Source of the DNA: Isoetes taiwanensis
Lineage: Eukaryota; Streptophyta; Lycopodiopsida; Isoetales; Isoetaceae
Direction of reading: 5' to 3'
Assembly: GCA_021234155.1 (NCBI GenBank)
Contig: JAJEKV010000077.1
Span: 4,772,486 to 4,836,485, forward strand
DNA: 64,000 nucleotides
Positions within the stretch are counted from its first letter, which is position 1. Each line of letters begins with the position of its first letter. Shown here piece by piece: positions 22,985 to 35,094 of the stretch. The position numbers and the translations under genes were made by a program. The notes under the pieces are model-generated. The model did no database searches. It had not been told where the DNA came from and worked only from the letters and a program-made list of their open reading frames with translations.

Positions 22985-23640
22985 CCGTTACCTCCTGCAA
23001 TTATGGAAGCTCTTTAATCCGCCAAAAATACCAGGAAGCTGGCCGCCCAGAGGATCTCTGTTAACTGTCTAATCCTTGCGGAATCTGCCCTGTGAGATTA
23101 TTATAGCTCAGATCCTAAAACTTAAGAGTTTTTAATCCGCCCAATTCATCAGAAATGCTGCCCTGGAAAACATTGAAGCTCAAATCCAATTATTGAAGCT
23201 CTGGAAGCCCGTATAAAACTGTCGGAATAGATCTGGCGAACATATTTCCACTCAGATCAAGAATGCGAAGGCTTCTTAGTTTCCAACAGAAGTGGCTATG
23301 GTGCCATATAATCCATTATGGCTCAAAACGAGCTGCCGGAGGCTTCTTAGATTACCCAATTCGACAGGAATTTCCCTCAGCTCTTAAGGGTGCTTTCCCA
23401 TGCCGACCTGAAATTAGATTACCAAGGTGCAAAACCTGTGCATTGAGAAATGCTTTGGTCCAAAACCTGGGCGTTAAAAATTATCTTGAATTCAAAGTCA
23501 GAAACCTGAATCCTTCAGGTTGAGGATGGGAAAGCACCCTAAGCAATATGGATCGATTCTCCTTGAACACTCCTGAATACGCCGAGAATGAGGAGTGCTG
23601 AAGACACAGAAGATTTACCAGCTTTCGAGGCTTCCTTTCA
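22985..23640 (-). pseudogene. leucine-rich-repeat protein (RLP/RLK type) remnant
   Basis: The minus strand shows plant extracellular LRRs of the 'LxxLxxLDLSxNxFxGxIPxxL' type: LRSLRILDLSGNMFARSIP (about 23278-23222), LDLSFNVFQGSI (about 23190-23150) and DLSYNNLTGQIPQ (about 23115-23075). Weaker repeat-like text with QVLHLGNL extends to about 23640. No signal peptide, transmembrane segment or kinase can be shown, and stops and shifts occur between repeats. Such proteins usually act as cell-surface receptors for peptides or microbial patterns. The last visible repeat ends about 130 bases upstream of the transporter's first ATG on the same strand; I infer accidental neighbours rather than a fusion. 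Confidence 0.7.
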
Positions 23641-23687
23641 ACGGTCGAAGATTTCTTCCAGCACTAACGCGTGCATCGTGCGGTCGA

Positions 23688-24395
23688 GATGTGATTGTGC
23701 TGTTTTGAATCGTGGGGATATTCTGCTTTGAAGAGATATTCCGTTAATAACATTCCATTTTACGACAGACGAAAATGTTTGAGCTATTCTAGATTTGGTA
23801 TCTTTTTTGTACATTATTTGACTGTTTATATTTCTATTGTTACTCAATGGGATGTTTTGCCATTGACGAGGGGAATATTCTCTCTCGTCCTAGATCAAGC
23901 GCCCACGATTTTTTTTGGCTTCACCCCAACAAAACTTTCAATGGTGCGCCCAATGGATCGAAATACATGCCATATTATTCTCAATGCCATATTATTCCTA
24001 AGATTTAACCGGAGTCTCGCCTCTAGCATGAGCAATAATAAATATGAAGCTTCAGACGATGCAAAGATGAAGCTCACGTAAGATCGTGAAGGGCTGTGCT
24101 CTAGCTTAAAGCAAATAGTCTCGAACCCAGCTTGCCATATCCATCCTGCCGATAAGCTACTTCACGTACGGGCTATGGCAATAGGTATGCCGCTTAAAAA
24201 GCACTGTGACCTTCTTCTGTATGCAATGTGCGCTACATTAGGGCCCCACGACCGGGATTGGCGGTGACCTAATCCCAAAAAAATCGTATTGAGGATTTGA
24301 CTGGCCACAAATAACGATTTCGCTACAACAAGAGACTCCCAATTTGGCGATCACCATCATGTGTTGGCCTCATCTTCTAAAATTAGCCGACTCAA
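23688..24395 (+). repeat. long direct repeat R1 (about 700 bp)
   Basis: Same-orientation partner of 25318-26000. Shared landmarks include GATGTGATT, TTTTGAATCGTGGGGATA, ACAGACGAAAATGTTTGAGC, GAAGCT...AGCTCTAGCTTAAAGCAAAT and GCGATCACCATCATGTGTTG. It begins next to the LRR remnant and ends at the T run of a minus-strand LINE fragment. No PBS or TG...CA ends were found, so it is not called an LTR. Confidence 0.85.
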
Positions 24396-24397
24396 GC

Positions 24398-25317
24398 TTT
24401 TTTTTTTGAGGGATGTCAAGAATTTATTATGTAAAGAAGAAAATACACGTGGAAGGATTAGATGGAACCACCCAAATTCTATCCTTCTCCTCATCCGTAA
24501 GCTAGAGACTTGAAATTGATTTTGGTATAACCTAGACTTGACTTGAGCAAAGATCGAGCAGAAGAGAACTTCCCATGAAAGATGACCGGTTCCTTCTCTT
24601 CCGTGATTACCCAACAAAATGGATAGCTCTACAAATGTTGAAGGGCGAGCTTCTTTAACACGAGGCCAATTAGTTGGAAGACATCCAACAATACTCTTGT
24701 TACCGCCATATGGCGCCGAAAACATGACCGTGTCCATGCCCAAATACATTGAATGTCAAGACAAAGCAGAAGCAATGCTCAATGGTCGGGCTAATGCTTA
24801 CAAACCCGCAGAGTGGGCCATTGTCGGCTTGAATGAGTGAACTTAGTAGTCGCCCCAGTAACGATGCTAATCCGCCAGAGAAGAACCGATTGCTTGGGAG
24901 GGATACTCTTACACCAAATGGAGCTCCAAACCTTCATACATATTGATCCTCTTCCACCCTAAGCCGCTGGGAATAAGGTCACTGGCCCTGAAACGCCGTG
25001 ATATGCATGTAGCTACTCTTGACAAAACTTTGGTCAAACAAACCGGTGAAGGGTAAGCACCAAACCTTCTCCTCAGAGGCAAAATTGGGAACCGTGAGGA
25101 ATGTTATCCCAATCGCTTCCCCAAATGTGAGAAGTCAGCACTAACGCATGCCAAACTTACGAATCGAAACCATCCCATGAAAGGAGATGACCATTCTCAA
25201 GGTATTCATGCTCCAAAGAAATGATTCCAGCAGCCTCCATCTACTGGTAGCGTGGATGCATAGTAGCAGCTATGGGAAGATGAGGCATAGGAACCCACAA
25301 GCAACTGCAAAGCAATA
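24398..25317 (-). mobile_element. possible 5'-truncated LINE fragment between R1 and R2
   Basis: On the minus strand the segment ends ...ACATAATAAATTCTTGACATCCCTC followed by an A run (24398-24407), a retroelement-style 3' end with an AATAAA-like signal. A minus-strand frame at 24357-24749 has no catalytic motif I can name. Length is about 0.9 kb. The assignment rests on the tail and on its position between two direct repeats. Confidence 0.4.
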
Positions 25318-26000
25318 GATGTGATTAAAGGTTTTGAATCGTGGGGATACTTTGCCTTTGGAGAGATATCTGCTAATAACACCGCATTTTACAACAGACG
25401 AAAATGTTTGAGCTTATTCTAGATTTGGTGCCTTTGTTTATATTCTTATTGTTAATTAATGGAAGTTTTCCCATTGGATTTAGAAAATACCTTTCTCTCG
25501 GGTCTAGATCAAGCTACCACTTCCATTTTTTTTGGCTTCAACCAACAAACTTTCAATGGCAGCGCATTGAACCTTACAACGCCCAATGATTCGAATACAT
25601 GCCATTATTCAAGATCTAACCGGAAATTTGCTCCTCTAGCATGAGCACAACTTGAAGCTTCTATGATCAACATGCCAGGATCGAAGGGACGAAGCTCTAG
25701 CTTAAAGCAAATAGTTCCGTTCCAATTGCTATATCCATCCCAAGCCAGATGCTTTACTTCTCAGCTTTTAATGGCAAGTAAATAGGTATGCCGCTTTGGA
25801 ATTTAAAAGCACTTACCTTCTTCTCGGCAGATGTACGCGGGCGATCAAAATCTCTACCAACTGGATTACAGACCCAACCCCTAAAACAGTATCGAGGATT
25901 TTGATCCCTCACAACAACAATTTCGTTACAACAAGACTTAACTGGGCGATCACCATCATGTGTTGGGCTCCTCTATCTTCTAAAATAATGACTCGCTTTT
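25318..26000 (+). repeat. long direct repeat R2 (about 680 bp)
   Basis: Partner of R1 at 23688-24395, diverged by many short indels. Its minus strand contains an open segment ending SAEKK followed by GTAAGTGC (about 25810), which looks like an exon with a splice donor; R1 has the same place altered. This could mean the repeat carries an exon of an unidentified gene. Confidence 0.85.
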
Positions 26001-26356
26001 CTTTATACTCATCACAATAAAACCATCCATAACCATCTAAAAATAGAAGCAAACTCCAAAACAAGCAAGCTACTCAAATTGCCTAAATATATAGTTTTGA
26101 ATATAATACCATACAAGAATCATAGTCCCAACCATTGCAAGAATACCTTCCCAAGTAATAAGAAACAAATTGTGCAAACTTAATGCATTCATATATTTCA
26201 CCATTTACATTGTACATTAGAGGGTGGTTAAGAAGGGTTCACGTTGGGGGATGGTAAAAGAGAGAGGAAGATAGGATGTAATCGAGGAGGTTGTGGTTGT
26301 GTTTGTAGTATTCGACACAAGTTGGGGCACGCCATCTCCTTTGATACCATATGTAT

Positions 26357-26485
26357 GGGATATTTGGTTACATCGTGTTTGGGGTGTAGTCGAATGACTT
26401 TTTCTAATCTTTGGTTCCTTCAAAATATATAGCAAAATGAGAGGAGTCTCAAGAGAGAAATCTAATTTGGGCCATATTCTCCAAC
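26357..26485 (-). repeat. possible short LTR with primer site, minus strand
   Basis: Read on the minus strand, the segment starts TGTTGGAGAATATGG, a common start of plant Copia LTRs, and ends ...CCCATACA, followed by TATGGTATCAAAGGAG, close to the tRNA-Met primer site TGGTATCAGAGC. Downstream (below 26350) is a Thr/Ser-rich frame that could be the beginning of gag. No matching second LTR was found, so this may be a truncated element. Confidence 0.4.
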
Positions 26486-26499
26486 ATAATGCATCATCC

Positions 26500-29269
26500 G
26501 TGCACAACATATATAGATAAGAAGGTTCTATCGTGATAAAGCAATAGAACCATCATTCTTTGCCGGGGACAACTTTCCACCTCCTCTGTGCTTCATTTCA
26601 GGTGGTCCATGTCTCTACCCTTTCCATCAACAATTTCTTGAGCTGTCACGTTGTTGGTCTTGTCTTAGTCTTCAGCCTCCCACCCCACCCTCCCTATAAA
26701 TACTTTTCTTTTGCCCTCGAAGTTTCAATAGTATCCCATTGTCTTTCTCTATTTTTAGGAAAGGTCGGGCCATTTTGAGGTATTTTGCATGTTGTTTTGG
26801 CATAATTGTGCTTTGGGTTCTAGCGTCTTGTGACTTCTAGGATACTTGATCTTCTTTTCTTTTCTCTAAGGTGGCAATCTTATCGAGCCTCCGTAGACAA
26901 GCATCATTTAAGGTCTCCCATACACCTTTAAGTGGAGTTTGCACCAAATTGGTCGACCGGTTTTAGCCTTTTTTCAACTGGGTCCTGACCTCCGGCTAGT
27001 CTTCCCCCTTTTATCCTGCCGCTATGTAGTATATATTTCGTCCCTACTAAGGACTCCTAACCTTCTAACGCCCTCAAGGCCTCTAATTTGTAGGTTGGTC
27101 CGTGTTAGCGTATTCTGCTGTGTCTTCTTACCTTTGCACGACTCAAGTGGGCGATAAAACCAATTTTTATATTGTATTCTTTTAGTACTACCCATGCTCT
27201 CGGCGATTGTCTAGTTTCGAGCATTTAAAGTTTATATTTCAAATTTATCTACTCCCTAGTGAGGGTTCCATTTGTATTCAATGTTTTTCAAAGCTCAATG
27301 AGAACAATTCATAATTTCAATTTTTGTTTTGATATGTGCTTGTTGTAGACCCATCCTAGGAATGTAAGTTTATTTCTATCTATAAACAAGTTGCAACTAT
27401 TGGACTTTGTAAACTATTGGACTCCGCTAAGAAAGAGATTATTGAGTTTTGAAATGCTATTATTTTGTCTTCAAGAAGGAATGGGCTGCTGGAACATTAT
27501 GATTATTTTGGCATTATACCTTTTGCATTTTGTGTTGCATGGAATGTAATGACTATCTCTAGCCCTCGCATTATGTGTGTTGGCTGTTAATAGCCAAAGT
27601 TTTCTTAATGTATGCTTGTGATGCACCAATTAATGTAGAATAATACAACTTTTTGGTTCTAGTTGCATGAAATGGCATTTAAGCACTTTATATCACGAAA
27701 TGGCAAATGCAACTCTTTGCATTAAAGATGACGCAGATCCGTGTTTTACTAAAATAATGCATGTCTCATGTTTGTGTTGACCTAAAAGGGGAATTATCTT
27801 CGTCTCCAATTGTGCATCTATATAAAAATTGGTCTTTGGTTGCAGCCCTTTGTGATCAAGTATGCGACACTTGATTGTGCACATCTCGCTTCTCTTTGGG
27901 TAATAGATTTTTTCTTATTCAACAGAGTCACAATCAACAAACAATGGATTTTTGAGGGCTTTCAAACAATCGAAATTTCATAATGTGAGGAGTACAATAA
28001 AGCCTTGAGAAATATGAAGTCTGGGCCATTTCCAAATGACCACAAGAGCCAACCGTAACCAAGATATGCCTTCAGCTAAGGCACAATGACAAAAAGTGTG
28101 GATGCCGAAGAATTTGTTGGCCATCCAAGGCATTATGAAATAAACTCAGAATTCAAGTCCAAAGTTAGTTGACCTCGTGGATATGCAAGCAAGCAATGCT
28201 CAAGTGGATTCAATCTTCGTAGTAAAGATGGGACAAATGTAGAGACTCGGAGGATCATATTGATGACTCGAATGCATTAAAATGTAAATATCCTGGAAGG
28301 ATTCAGCCACCAAAGCACATGTAGCTTTGATGAAGCAATTTATCCCAAGCTGCTAACGCCATACACGAGTCCAATACTCATGCTGACCTAGTGTTTGGCC
28401 ACACACCGCTTATTCTAGAATTACATTAGGTGTAACATTGCCAAGACACTTACTCTCGCCCTGATATAACGTGTTGGGTCGTATACACAGGGCTCGGGCT
28501 TCTTTGACATTCTAGAGTATAAAATGTAAATTGACTCCGTGATAACTCAAAGTTATCAACTATTACTCATGTTAAATGCTGGAAAATCTGAATTAAGATA
28601 TGCCATTTCTTTTACCCAATGAGGCATGATATCTTGGTTTTAAATCAACTTAAAAGTCTGTGTGGTTGGGTAGGAGACACCTCTCAATCTAGTGGTTCGT
28701 GCAAAGCCTCTATTATTGGATGTCAAAAGGCATTTTACGTCCAAAGATTCAGAAGGTTTTGATTGATGGATGGATACCAAAAAGGGTAAATCGTAGGGCC
28801 CTTTTGAGATGTTATATTGGCTTTGCTGCAACATGAGCTACTACTTTGCTACTATTATATAGCAGAACATTCTATACTGTGAAAACCCTAAGCAACAGAA
28901 GCACATATAGGCTATCACAATGAAAATGCAAATGTTGTGAGTTACAAGAAACCAAAAAATAAATTGAAAAAAGTCTCAAATTGTGTACAGTAGAGAAGGA
29001 TAGATTTACAAGAATTAGAGACTAATTTATGTGGATAAGAACATTATTTTGCATCCTGCAAGGGATCAGGACATCCTTGTGCTTGAGAAAAGTTCCATGA
29101 TTTGCAAGCTGGAGGAAGAATTCTCATGAAGATAGTCAATGAGAAAAGTGTTGAACTGAAGCAAATTATGAACTCTATTTTGTTACATTTTGTCCACTTT
29201 GACCCCTAAAATCTGGTTGGATTTAGAAAATACATCAAATTATCCATGATGGGCCTATGTAACAATTAA
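26500..29269. other. stretch without firmly recognised genes
   Basis: Mostly T-rich DNA with short frames. The minus strand between about 28260 and 27690 gives text such as ALLACISTRS and FGIHTFCHCALAEGISWL that could be the Cys-rich end of a LINE ORF2; this is too weak to annotate as an element. Confidence 0.4.
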
Positions 29270-29560
29270 TTTTTTTTGAGATAAATGCCAATACATTTTT
29301 TCCAATGTTATAAAAGTGTTGGATTACAAACAGGAGGCAAATATAAAGAGAATAGAGAGTTTCTACCAGTGTCTAGGTGCATTGGAAGGCTTAAGTCACA
29401 TGGGCTTCAAATTCGTTTAGCCAGTTTTTGGCCTCCCGGAAGTCAGCCGCGACATGCTAACAACATCTGGCCATCGCTCAAGGTGGGTATATATGGGCTA
29501 GTCAAGCCTCGGGTTTGGGCTTTACGTTCAAGGACAAGTATCTCAGAAAGGCCGTGACTT
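29270..29560 (-). mobile_element. possible LINE 3' end fragment
   Basis: On the minus strand the sequence ends ...GTATTGGCATTTATCTC followed by eight A (29270-29277). Upstream is a moderately GC-rich non-repetitive stretch. The 'CTC(A)n' ending is shared with 13611 and 24398. No coding domain supports it. Confidence 0.35.
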
Positions 29561-29967
29561 TATCATGTGAACCACCCAACAACCTCGCCTACTTAAAGCA
29601 ATGTAATCACTACTTGCACAAATGCCTTTTGCATAGAGCCACTAAATGCACTGAATGTCGGCTGAAGGTAACCTTGTTTTATGATGTACAAATCTCTATG
29701 TTCGCATTTGCCACGTCTATATTTCATTTGCATTTTCATATTGTACCTTATGTTATCCTTGCAAACAAGTTTGCACTTATACTAAATAGTTAGCTGGCAT
29801 ATTTTATGTTCCATTTTCATTCGTATCTTGTGTTATCTTTGCAAACAAGTACGCACTTATCCTAAATAGTTAAATGTTTGAGATTCAAGGTTGGGCACTT
29901 GCCTTCCTTTTCTGCCACTTTCTTATCTAGCCTTTTGACTCATAGCAACTCCTCTTCCTCATCTTCA

Positions 29968-30270
29968 TGGTATTCTTCATTCTTGTGAATTCTCATGGGG
30001 AGTTATTTTTCTTTGTTAATAATATCTAAATCTTGTTCTTATACTTGTGGTTCCCTAGGGGCATTTTCCTTTTTTTTTTGTTTTCCATATCTAGAGCTTG
30101 TTATGGTATCCCCCATACTTGTGAATTTCCATAGGGAAATTTTTTCTCTTTGTTCATATGTAGATCTTGTTATTGTCCCCTCCATACTTGTGAATTTTTT
30201 CTAGGAGAATTTTTTCGGTATTCATATTTAGGCCATGTTATGGTAACTCCCTATACTTGTGAATCATAAT
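29968..30270 (+). repeat. degenerate tandem repeat, about 5 units of 62-70 bp
   Basis: Units begin near 29968, 30035, 30097, 30166 and 30236. Each carries 'TCTTGTTAT...CCATACTTGTGAAT' followed by a T-rich run such as GGAAATTTTTTC. Divergence is high. Non-coding. Confidence 0.65.
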
Positions 30271-30274
30271 TCTT

Positions 30275-31879
30275 ACATCCACTCTATTCTATTTTTTCCT
30301 TCGAGACTTTCTTTATATAGTTGATCGTTACTTAAACTTACATAGTCGAGCATTATTTCCTAGTTATATTAATTTTATAATTGTCCCTGATCTCCATAAC
30401 ATTTTAAATCTATAGTTCCACTCACTCCCTATCCAGTTACTTCCATCTGCCTCCTTTCTTGCCCTTTTTGTTTTTTGTCACTCTTCTTTTGAGTCGTTTG
30501 TCTATTCTTAGATGTTTTTAGAGCATCATCCTCAAGGTTCATGGGGTTTTTGATGGTATGGAGGTTGCATATATCTCTCGGGACGTTTTAGTGTTGTTCA
30601 AATGAAGAATGTTAAGGGTCTATAAGACCTTAACATTTTTTAAAATCACAAAACATTCTTATGAACTAAAGGCTAGCCATATCTAGTTTTTTGCAATCTA
30701 CCTTGACTTTTCCTTTGCCCCGCTCTCTTCTATTTATGCCATTTAATGTTTTAGCCCCTGGCATTTTGTGTCTAGTTTAAGCGGTGGTGCGAGGACAATG
30801 GTGCGACGATGATTGGGCAGAATCTCGACTTCCAATTCAATAGCGTGTGATGGATTCTAGTTGACTTCACTCTCATAATTTCACCAAGATCTAGTCTCTA
30901 TTTTGTCGCCTACCCATCTTGGGGTTCTTTTCATTAGCATCTGATACATTCTTGCCCTGATTATTCATTTTTTCTAATGATTATCTTTCTTGTTTAGAGG
31001 ACCTCTCTCTTGCACTGCCACATAAGGCCATTTTAATCTCGTCACATACTTAATTTAGAGTATGCTTTTATACCATATGTATCAGGTGATGAACGAGACA
31101 AATGTCTCTCGCTTTCCTAACTCGCCTCCCTAGCCCCCTTCGGGACCGGGATTTTGGAGCCGTTCCTACTTTAAAATTTTTCAAGGTCAGCTTCTACAAG
31201 AGATTCCGACTGCATTGTCCCACATTTTGTGTTTTCGCCGAATTTATCCCACATTTCGCTCGGGCTTCAAGAATCCCATATTTTGGAAACAGAGCTCATT
31301 TCTCCTCATATTCCCATCTAATCATATTTCATTCTATCATTTTTAATATCCTTTAATTTCGCGATGATTGCCATGCTTCAGGGCCATTTCTGATTAGCAT
31401 TCCAAACTCATCATTTCATTTGACACACAAGAAATCAACAATCGACTCCCATTGATTTCTTTAGATGAGGATGGAGATGTAGAAGACAACGTGAACTATA
31501 TGTGTGTATCTTTCCACTTTGTCACGGGTGCCTCTTCAAGATTAAAGCAGGCCTCCAAGGAGATTCCGGGTTTGTCCAAGGCGTGACAACAATACCGGGA
31601 CAACATTGACAATCAAGCTTAGAACCGTCTTCCCTCATTTGAGGATTATTAAGGGTACCAGCTTCTATCGGATGAAGAGGTGACGAGACTCTAGTCTAGC
31701 CTATTGTCTCTACCTAATCAGACCAGAACCAAGGTAAGACCTCCCCGCTGATCCCGTAAAAGCAAAGAGGGCAATGGTTTTATATTTTCTAGGCACACGT
31801 TGAGTAGCTTCTCCTTTACTAATGTAGGTCAAAGATTTTATGTTGGTGAAGCTTACCGTAAATACACAAAGAAAATTAC
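30275..31879. other. stretch without recognised genes
   Basis: T-rich DNA, no domain recognised. Near 31065 the minus strand reads ATACATATGGTATAAAAGC, partly like the primer-site region at 26350, but without LTR-like flanks. Confidence 0.4.
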
Positions 31880-32690
31880 TCGGTCTTGGCTTCTAAGACC
31901 ATGCTTTACAAGAGGTTTATTATTTACCAACAGACAGATTAGATATGCAAAACAAAGAATTTGAAGATGCCAAGCAAATATACCTAATATCTTTAGAGCA
32001 ATTGATGGTTCTCATGTGTATTTATACGTAAAACCATGGTAAGGACAAGGGTGATGATTACTTATTCGAGGGACAAGAGGTATCTGCGCTCTGGCAAGAT
32101 GTGGTTACTTCTATTCCGTGTTATTCATATAAATGTTGTATCATCAGGATCGTTCTGTCATGATGCAAACCAAATTTTAAAAAAAAGTTTGTTATATAAG
32201 AGGCTAGCTGCCGCATTGCATTTTTATGTGATCCAACAATTTAGATGAGGGTAAGATTAGTAAAGGGCAAATGACAAATCAGAAGTTACCACACAATTCC
32301 ACCAATGTTGCCTCCTGGATTCAAAGATATCCGAAGTCAAGATTTCTTTCCTCAAAGCCCTTCCAGAGGCAAGGTGCTTGGCAAAGCAGATTCAAAGAAG
32401 AGAATTTGGCAGAGGTAGAGTATGGAGGAAAATGGCTTTGGCATACCAAAGAGAAGTTTAGAATTTGAAGCTTCATTGCCAATTCATGCTGGTGAGCAGC
32501 CAAAATTATACATGCTTCATGTGTGTTGTGGAACTTCTTTGGTATCATGCATGAACTTGATCTTGAATATTTACCTAAACTATCCGTGATAAAAGTTCGA
32601 GAACAATTATTAAGTGAGATCGAGTAACAAGGAACAAAAAGAATGAACAAAGAAGGTGATCAAATTAGGCATGTGGATTTCCCAAATTTG
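31880..32690 (+). pseudogene. broken PIF/Harbinger (DDE_4) transposase
   Basis: Plus-strand frames give the family's blocks in order: NIFRAIDGSHVYLYVKP (about 31985-32038, the first catalytic-Asp block 'GAIDGTHI'), SSGSFCHDANQIL (about 32135-32170, matching 'GWPGSVHDARVL'), a weak Glu-block region near 32400, and AKIIHASCVLWNFF (about 32500-32541, matching 'ATKIIHACCVLHNFC'). Two or more frame changes and a stop separate the blocks. It is clearly different in sequence from the intact copy at 5007-6215, so the two are not recent duplicates. Cut-and-paste activity is not possible from this frame. Confidence 0.6.
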
Positions 32691-33640
32691 GAACGTGTTA
32701 ATCTCGAATAAGTTATCGTTGTTAATCACATTTCGTGGAGCGGAAGATCTCAGGAACACTTTGATTCTTCAAATAGCCAATACAAAATGTATGATTATGC
32801 CATTGTTTGAATGTGTTGTTTTAATGGAAACAAAGATAGTGATCTCGTGTGGAGCAGCTAATGTAAAACAGCTTTGATCCTTTTTACCACCATTAAAACA
32901 AATCATCCTCGATTTGCAACACATTTCTTTTACTATTTTACCGTTGTAGTTTTGGTCAATACACTATTCATTTGGTATTGACCAAAACATCAGTAATGTG
33001 CTTCCAATTCGGACTTTTGCTATATTTTGTCTATTTAAATACTTTGCATGTGGCTGTATGAAATTTCTTTGAAATACAACGCCAGTTCCTGCCAGAATGC
33101 TTCACCGGCGGCCAACACAAAGCACGGAATATGCACAATTCACGACGTTCGGTCGCCCTACGCCGTTTTTCCGTCGCGCCAGTCGCCCAAAGTCCCGCCC
33201 CACGTTTCCAAATCTTTTCCTGTTCTGAACGGAGTGGCTCGCCCTGCAGTCTGGAAAACCAGCAAAAGCAAAACAAAAAGCCACGCGCCAAAGCTCGCGA
33301 AAATATTCCAAATCCTCACGTGCAGAAGAGGTTCTGAACGGCGTGAGTTGGAATTCTCAGCAGAGGGTTTTAGTTTTGTATTCTCGGCTAGTCTCATGCG
33401 ATCTTTGGATTAAATTTATTTTCTTGAGTAATTTACTATAGTCCCCCTCCATGCCTATTTTACAAAGTCTAGGTTATCTCACAGAATTTTGTTTGGCTAG
33501 GTTTGAACTTCTCATTTTGAGCCATGTTGAAAATCCTAGAACTGAATGGTAGTTCTGGCATTTAGAAGATGGTGTTCATGGGCTCTGCAACAACTCCAGA
33601 ATGATGGTGGCTTAGGCAGGTTTTCCCATGCTATGCAGTG
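32691..33640. other. non-coding stretch with a CpG-richer patch
   Basis: From about 33080 to 33350 the DNA is richer in G+C and CpG than its surroundings, so overlapping short frames appear on both strands; these are composition artefacts. A TATTTAAATAC box lies at about 33033. This could be a relic promoter, but no downstream gene is recognised. Confidence 0.35.
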
Positions 33641-35090
33641 AGGAGGAAGAAATGAGCAGCCATCCTGGCATTGATAGGGCATTGTGTTTCGCAGACATCA
33701 TGAGCCTGCACCATGCAGTCTCGCGCCTGCATGGCAAGAGGAGTTTCTGCCAGGCCTCTGGGCCATTCTAATGGCTTAGCCAGCCATAATGACTGCAAGG
33801 CAACCAAGTAAGGAATATAGTTCAAGTTCTCAAGCCCTGCCGGCACCCAAGTGCCAGCCCTCCCAAAGGAGCCCAGGTCGCCTGTGCCCATGCCATCTGC
33901 CGTCTCCCATTTGTCAATTTCAGCAGTCCGCCCTGCCTGCCCCAAAGTCTCACTGCTCTTCCATTCTGAGGGAGCCTGTGGAGGCTCTTCCAGTGATTAG
34001 GTGTCTGATTCTGAAGGAAGCCAGATATGATGTCCTGCGCAATAGTTGGTTTTAACATCATTTCATTGCCTTCATGGTTTTATCAACCGAGTGAATCAAG
34101 TCTGAGTTTCGAATTCTTAGGAAGCATTTACATTTGAGTTGAAGGATGATAGCGCCAACCCGAATGACGAGTTTCATGAAGTCGGCCCACTGCCTTTCAG
34201 CCACAGCCCAGCCTAGCCACTGCTCCTGACCAGCTGCCAGCTGTCTCCCAACCTATTCCTGCCCTACTGCTTCCCAGCCCCACCTCCATCCCAAGTTTTG
34301 TTCACTTCCCATCCCAGCCCATGGCTCCCACGCCAACCCCTGCTGCCGTTCCAATGGCCCGCTGTCCACCGCCTGCAAAGGTCCCAGCAGCAGCAACAGC
34401 GCCAGGACAGGCCTGTTGAGACATCCACCAGCCAGCAGCAGCTGCCACGCCGCACCTGCCATGCTGCCCGAGTCTAGATGAGTTATTCCATTCAGCATGC
34501 CCCGCCAAATGCCGCCCCGTCCATCGGTTCCATCCATTCCCAGCCCTGCCGTTCCGGGCTGCCTGCACCACGCCCGTCCCCAGCCCAGCACCCACCGGCC
34601 GCCTGAAACCCAGCCCCTGCCCGCCCCGATGTCCCGCCTGGCCCAGCCTCGGCCCCAAAGCCCCTGCATGTCCGCCCAGCCGCCGGCCCACGTCCCCACC
34701 CACCCGAGCAGTGGTCCCGCCCGGAAACAACGTTCCACGTCCGATTGTCTGTTTGACAGCCTTGCCCCGCCCGCCCCAACCGTCCCATCCCAGCCTGATG
34801 TTCTTCCGACGAACCCAGTTCCCACCCAGCCCGTCCGTCCTGCTGCAGTCGGAGGCCCGAAACATAGCCAGAGCACCCAGCGAGAGCTGAACGGCCGCCA
34901 CCGTCCTGATTCGATCCAGTCCGCGAATTCCAGCAGAACCTTCTGAGTTTCTTCCCCAGCCCAGCCCGAGTCCGCGGGTCCCAGCAGCCAGCCCGCGACT
35001 CCCACCCGCCCTGTCCCGCCCGCCCCTGTCCCGCCCGCAGCCCGCCCGCCCGTCCGTCCCCGCCCCACCACCACCCGCCCGCCATTCTTG
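33641..35090. repeat. C-rich, strand-biased low-complexity tract
   Basis: Especially from about 34190 the plus strand is dominated by CCCAGCC, CCCGCCC and CAGCAGC words with far more C than G. The bias produces long open frames, including one of 273 codons on the minus strand (34253-35074) rich in Gly, Trp and Arg and overlapping ones on the plus strand. None shows a domain, and all follow from the base bias. Not annotated as genes. Confidence 0.6.
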
Positions 35091-35094
35091 ATGG

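Noticed and set aside
23688-26000. R1/R2 as LTRs of a small retrotransposon
   Set aside because: No TG...CA ends, no primer site after R1, no polypurine tract before R2, and the middle ends in a LINE-type A tail.
33048-33413. Overlapping 80-120 codon frames on both strands
   Set aside because: Open because of a CpG-richer patch; no domain, and both strands are open equally.
34253-35074. 273-codon minus-strand open frame and overlapping plus-strand frames
   Set aside because: They lie in a C-rich, strand-biased tract where stops are rare by composition; several frames are open at once and the product is Gly/Trp/Arg-rich without a domain.
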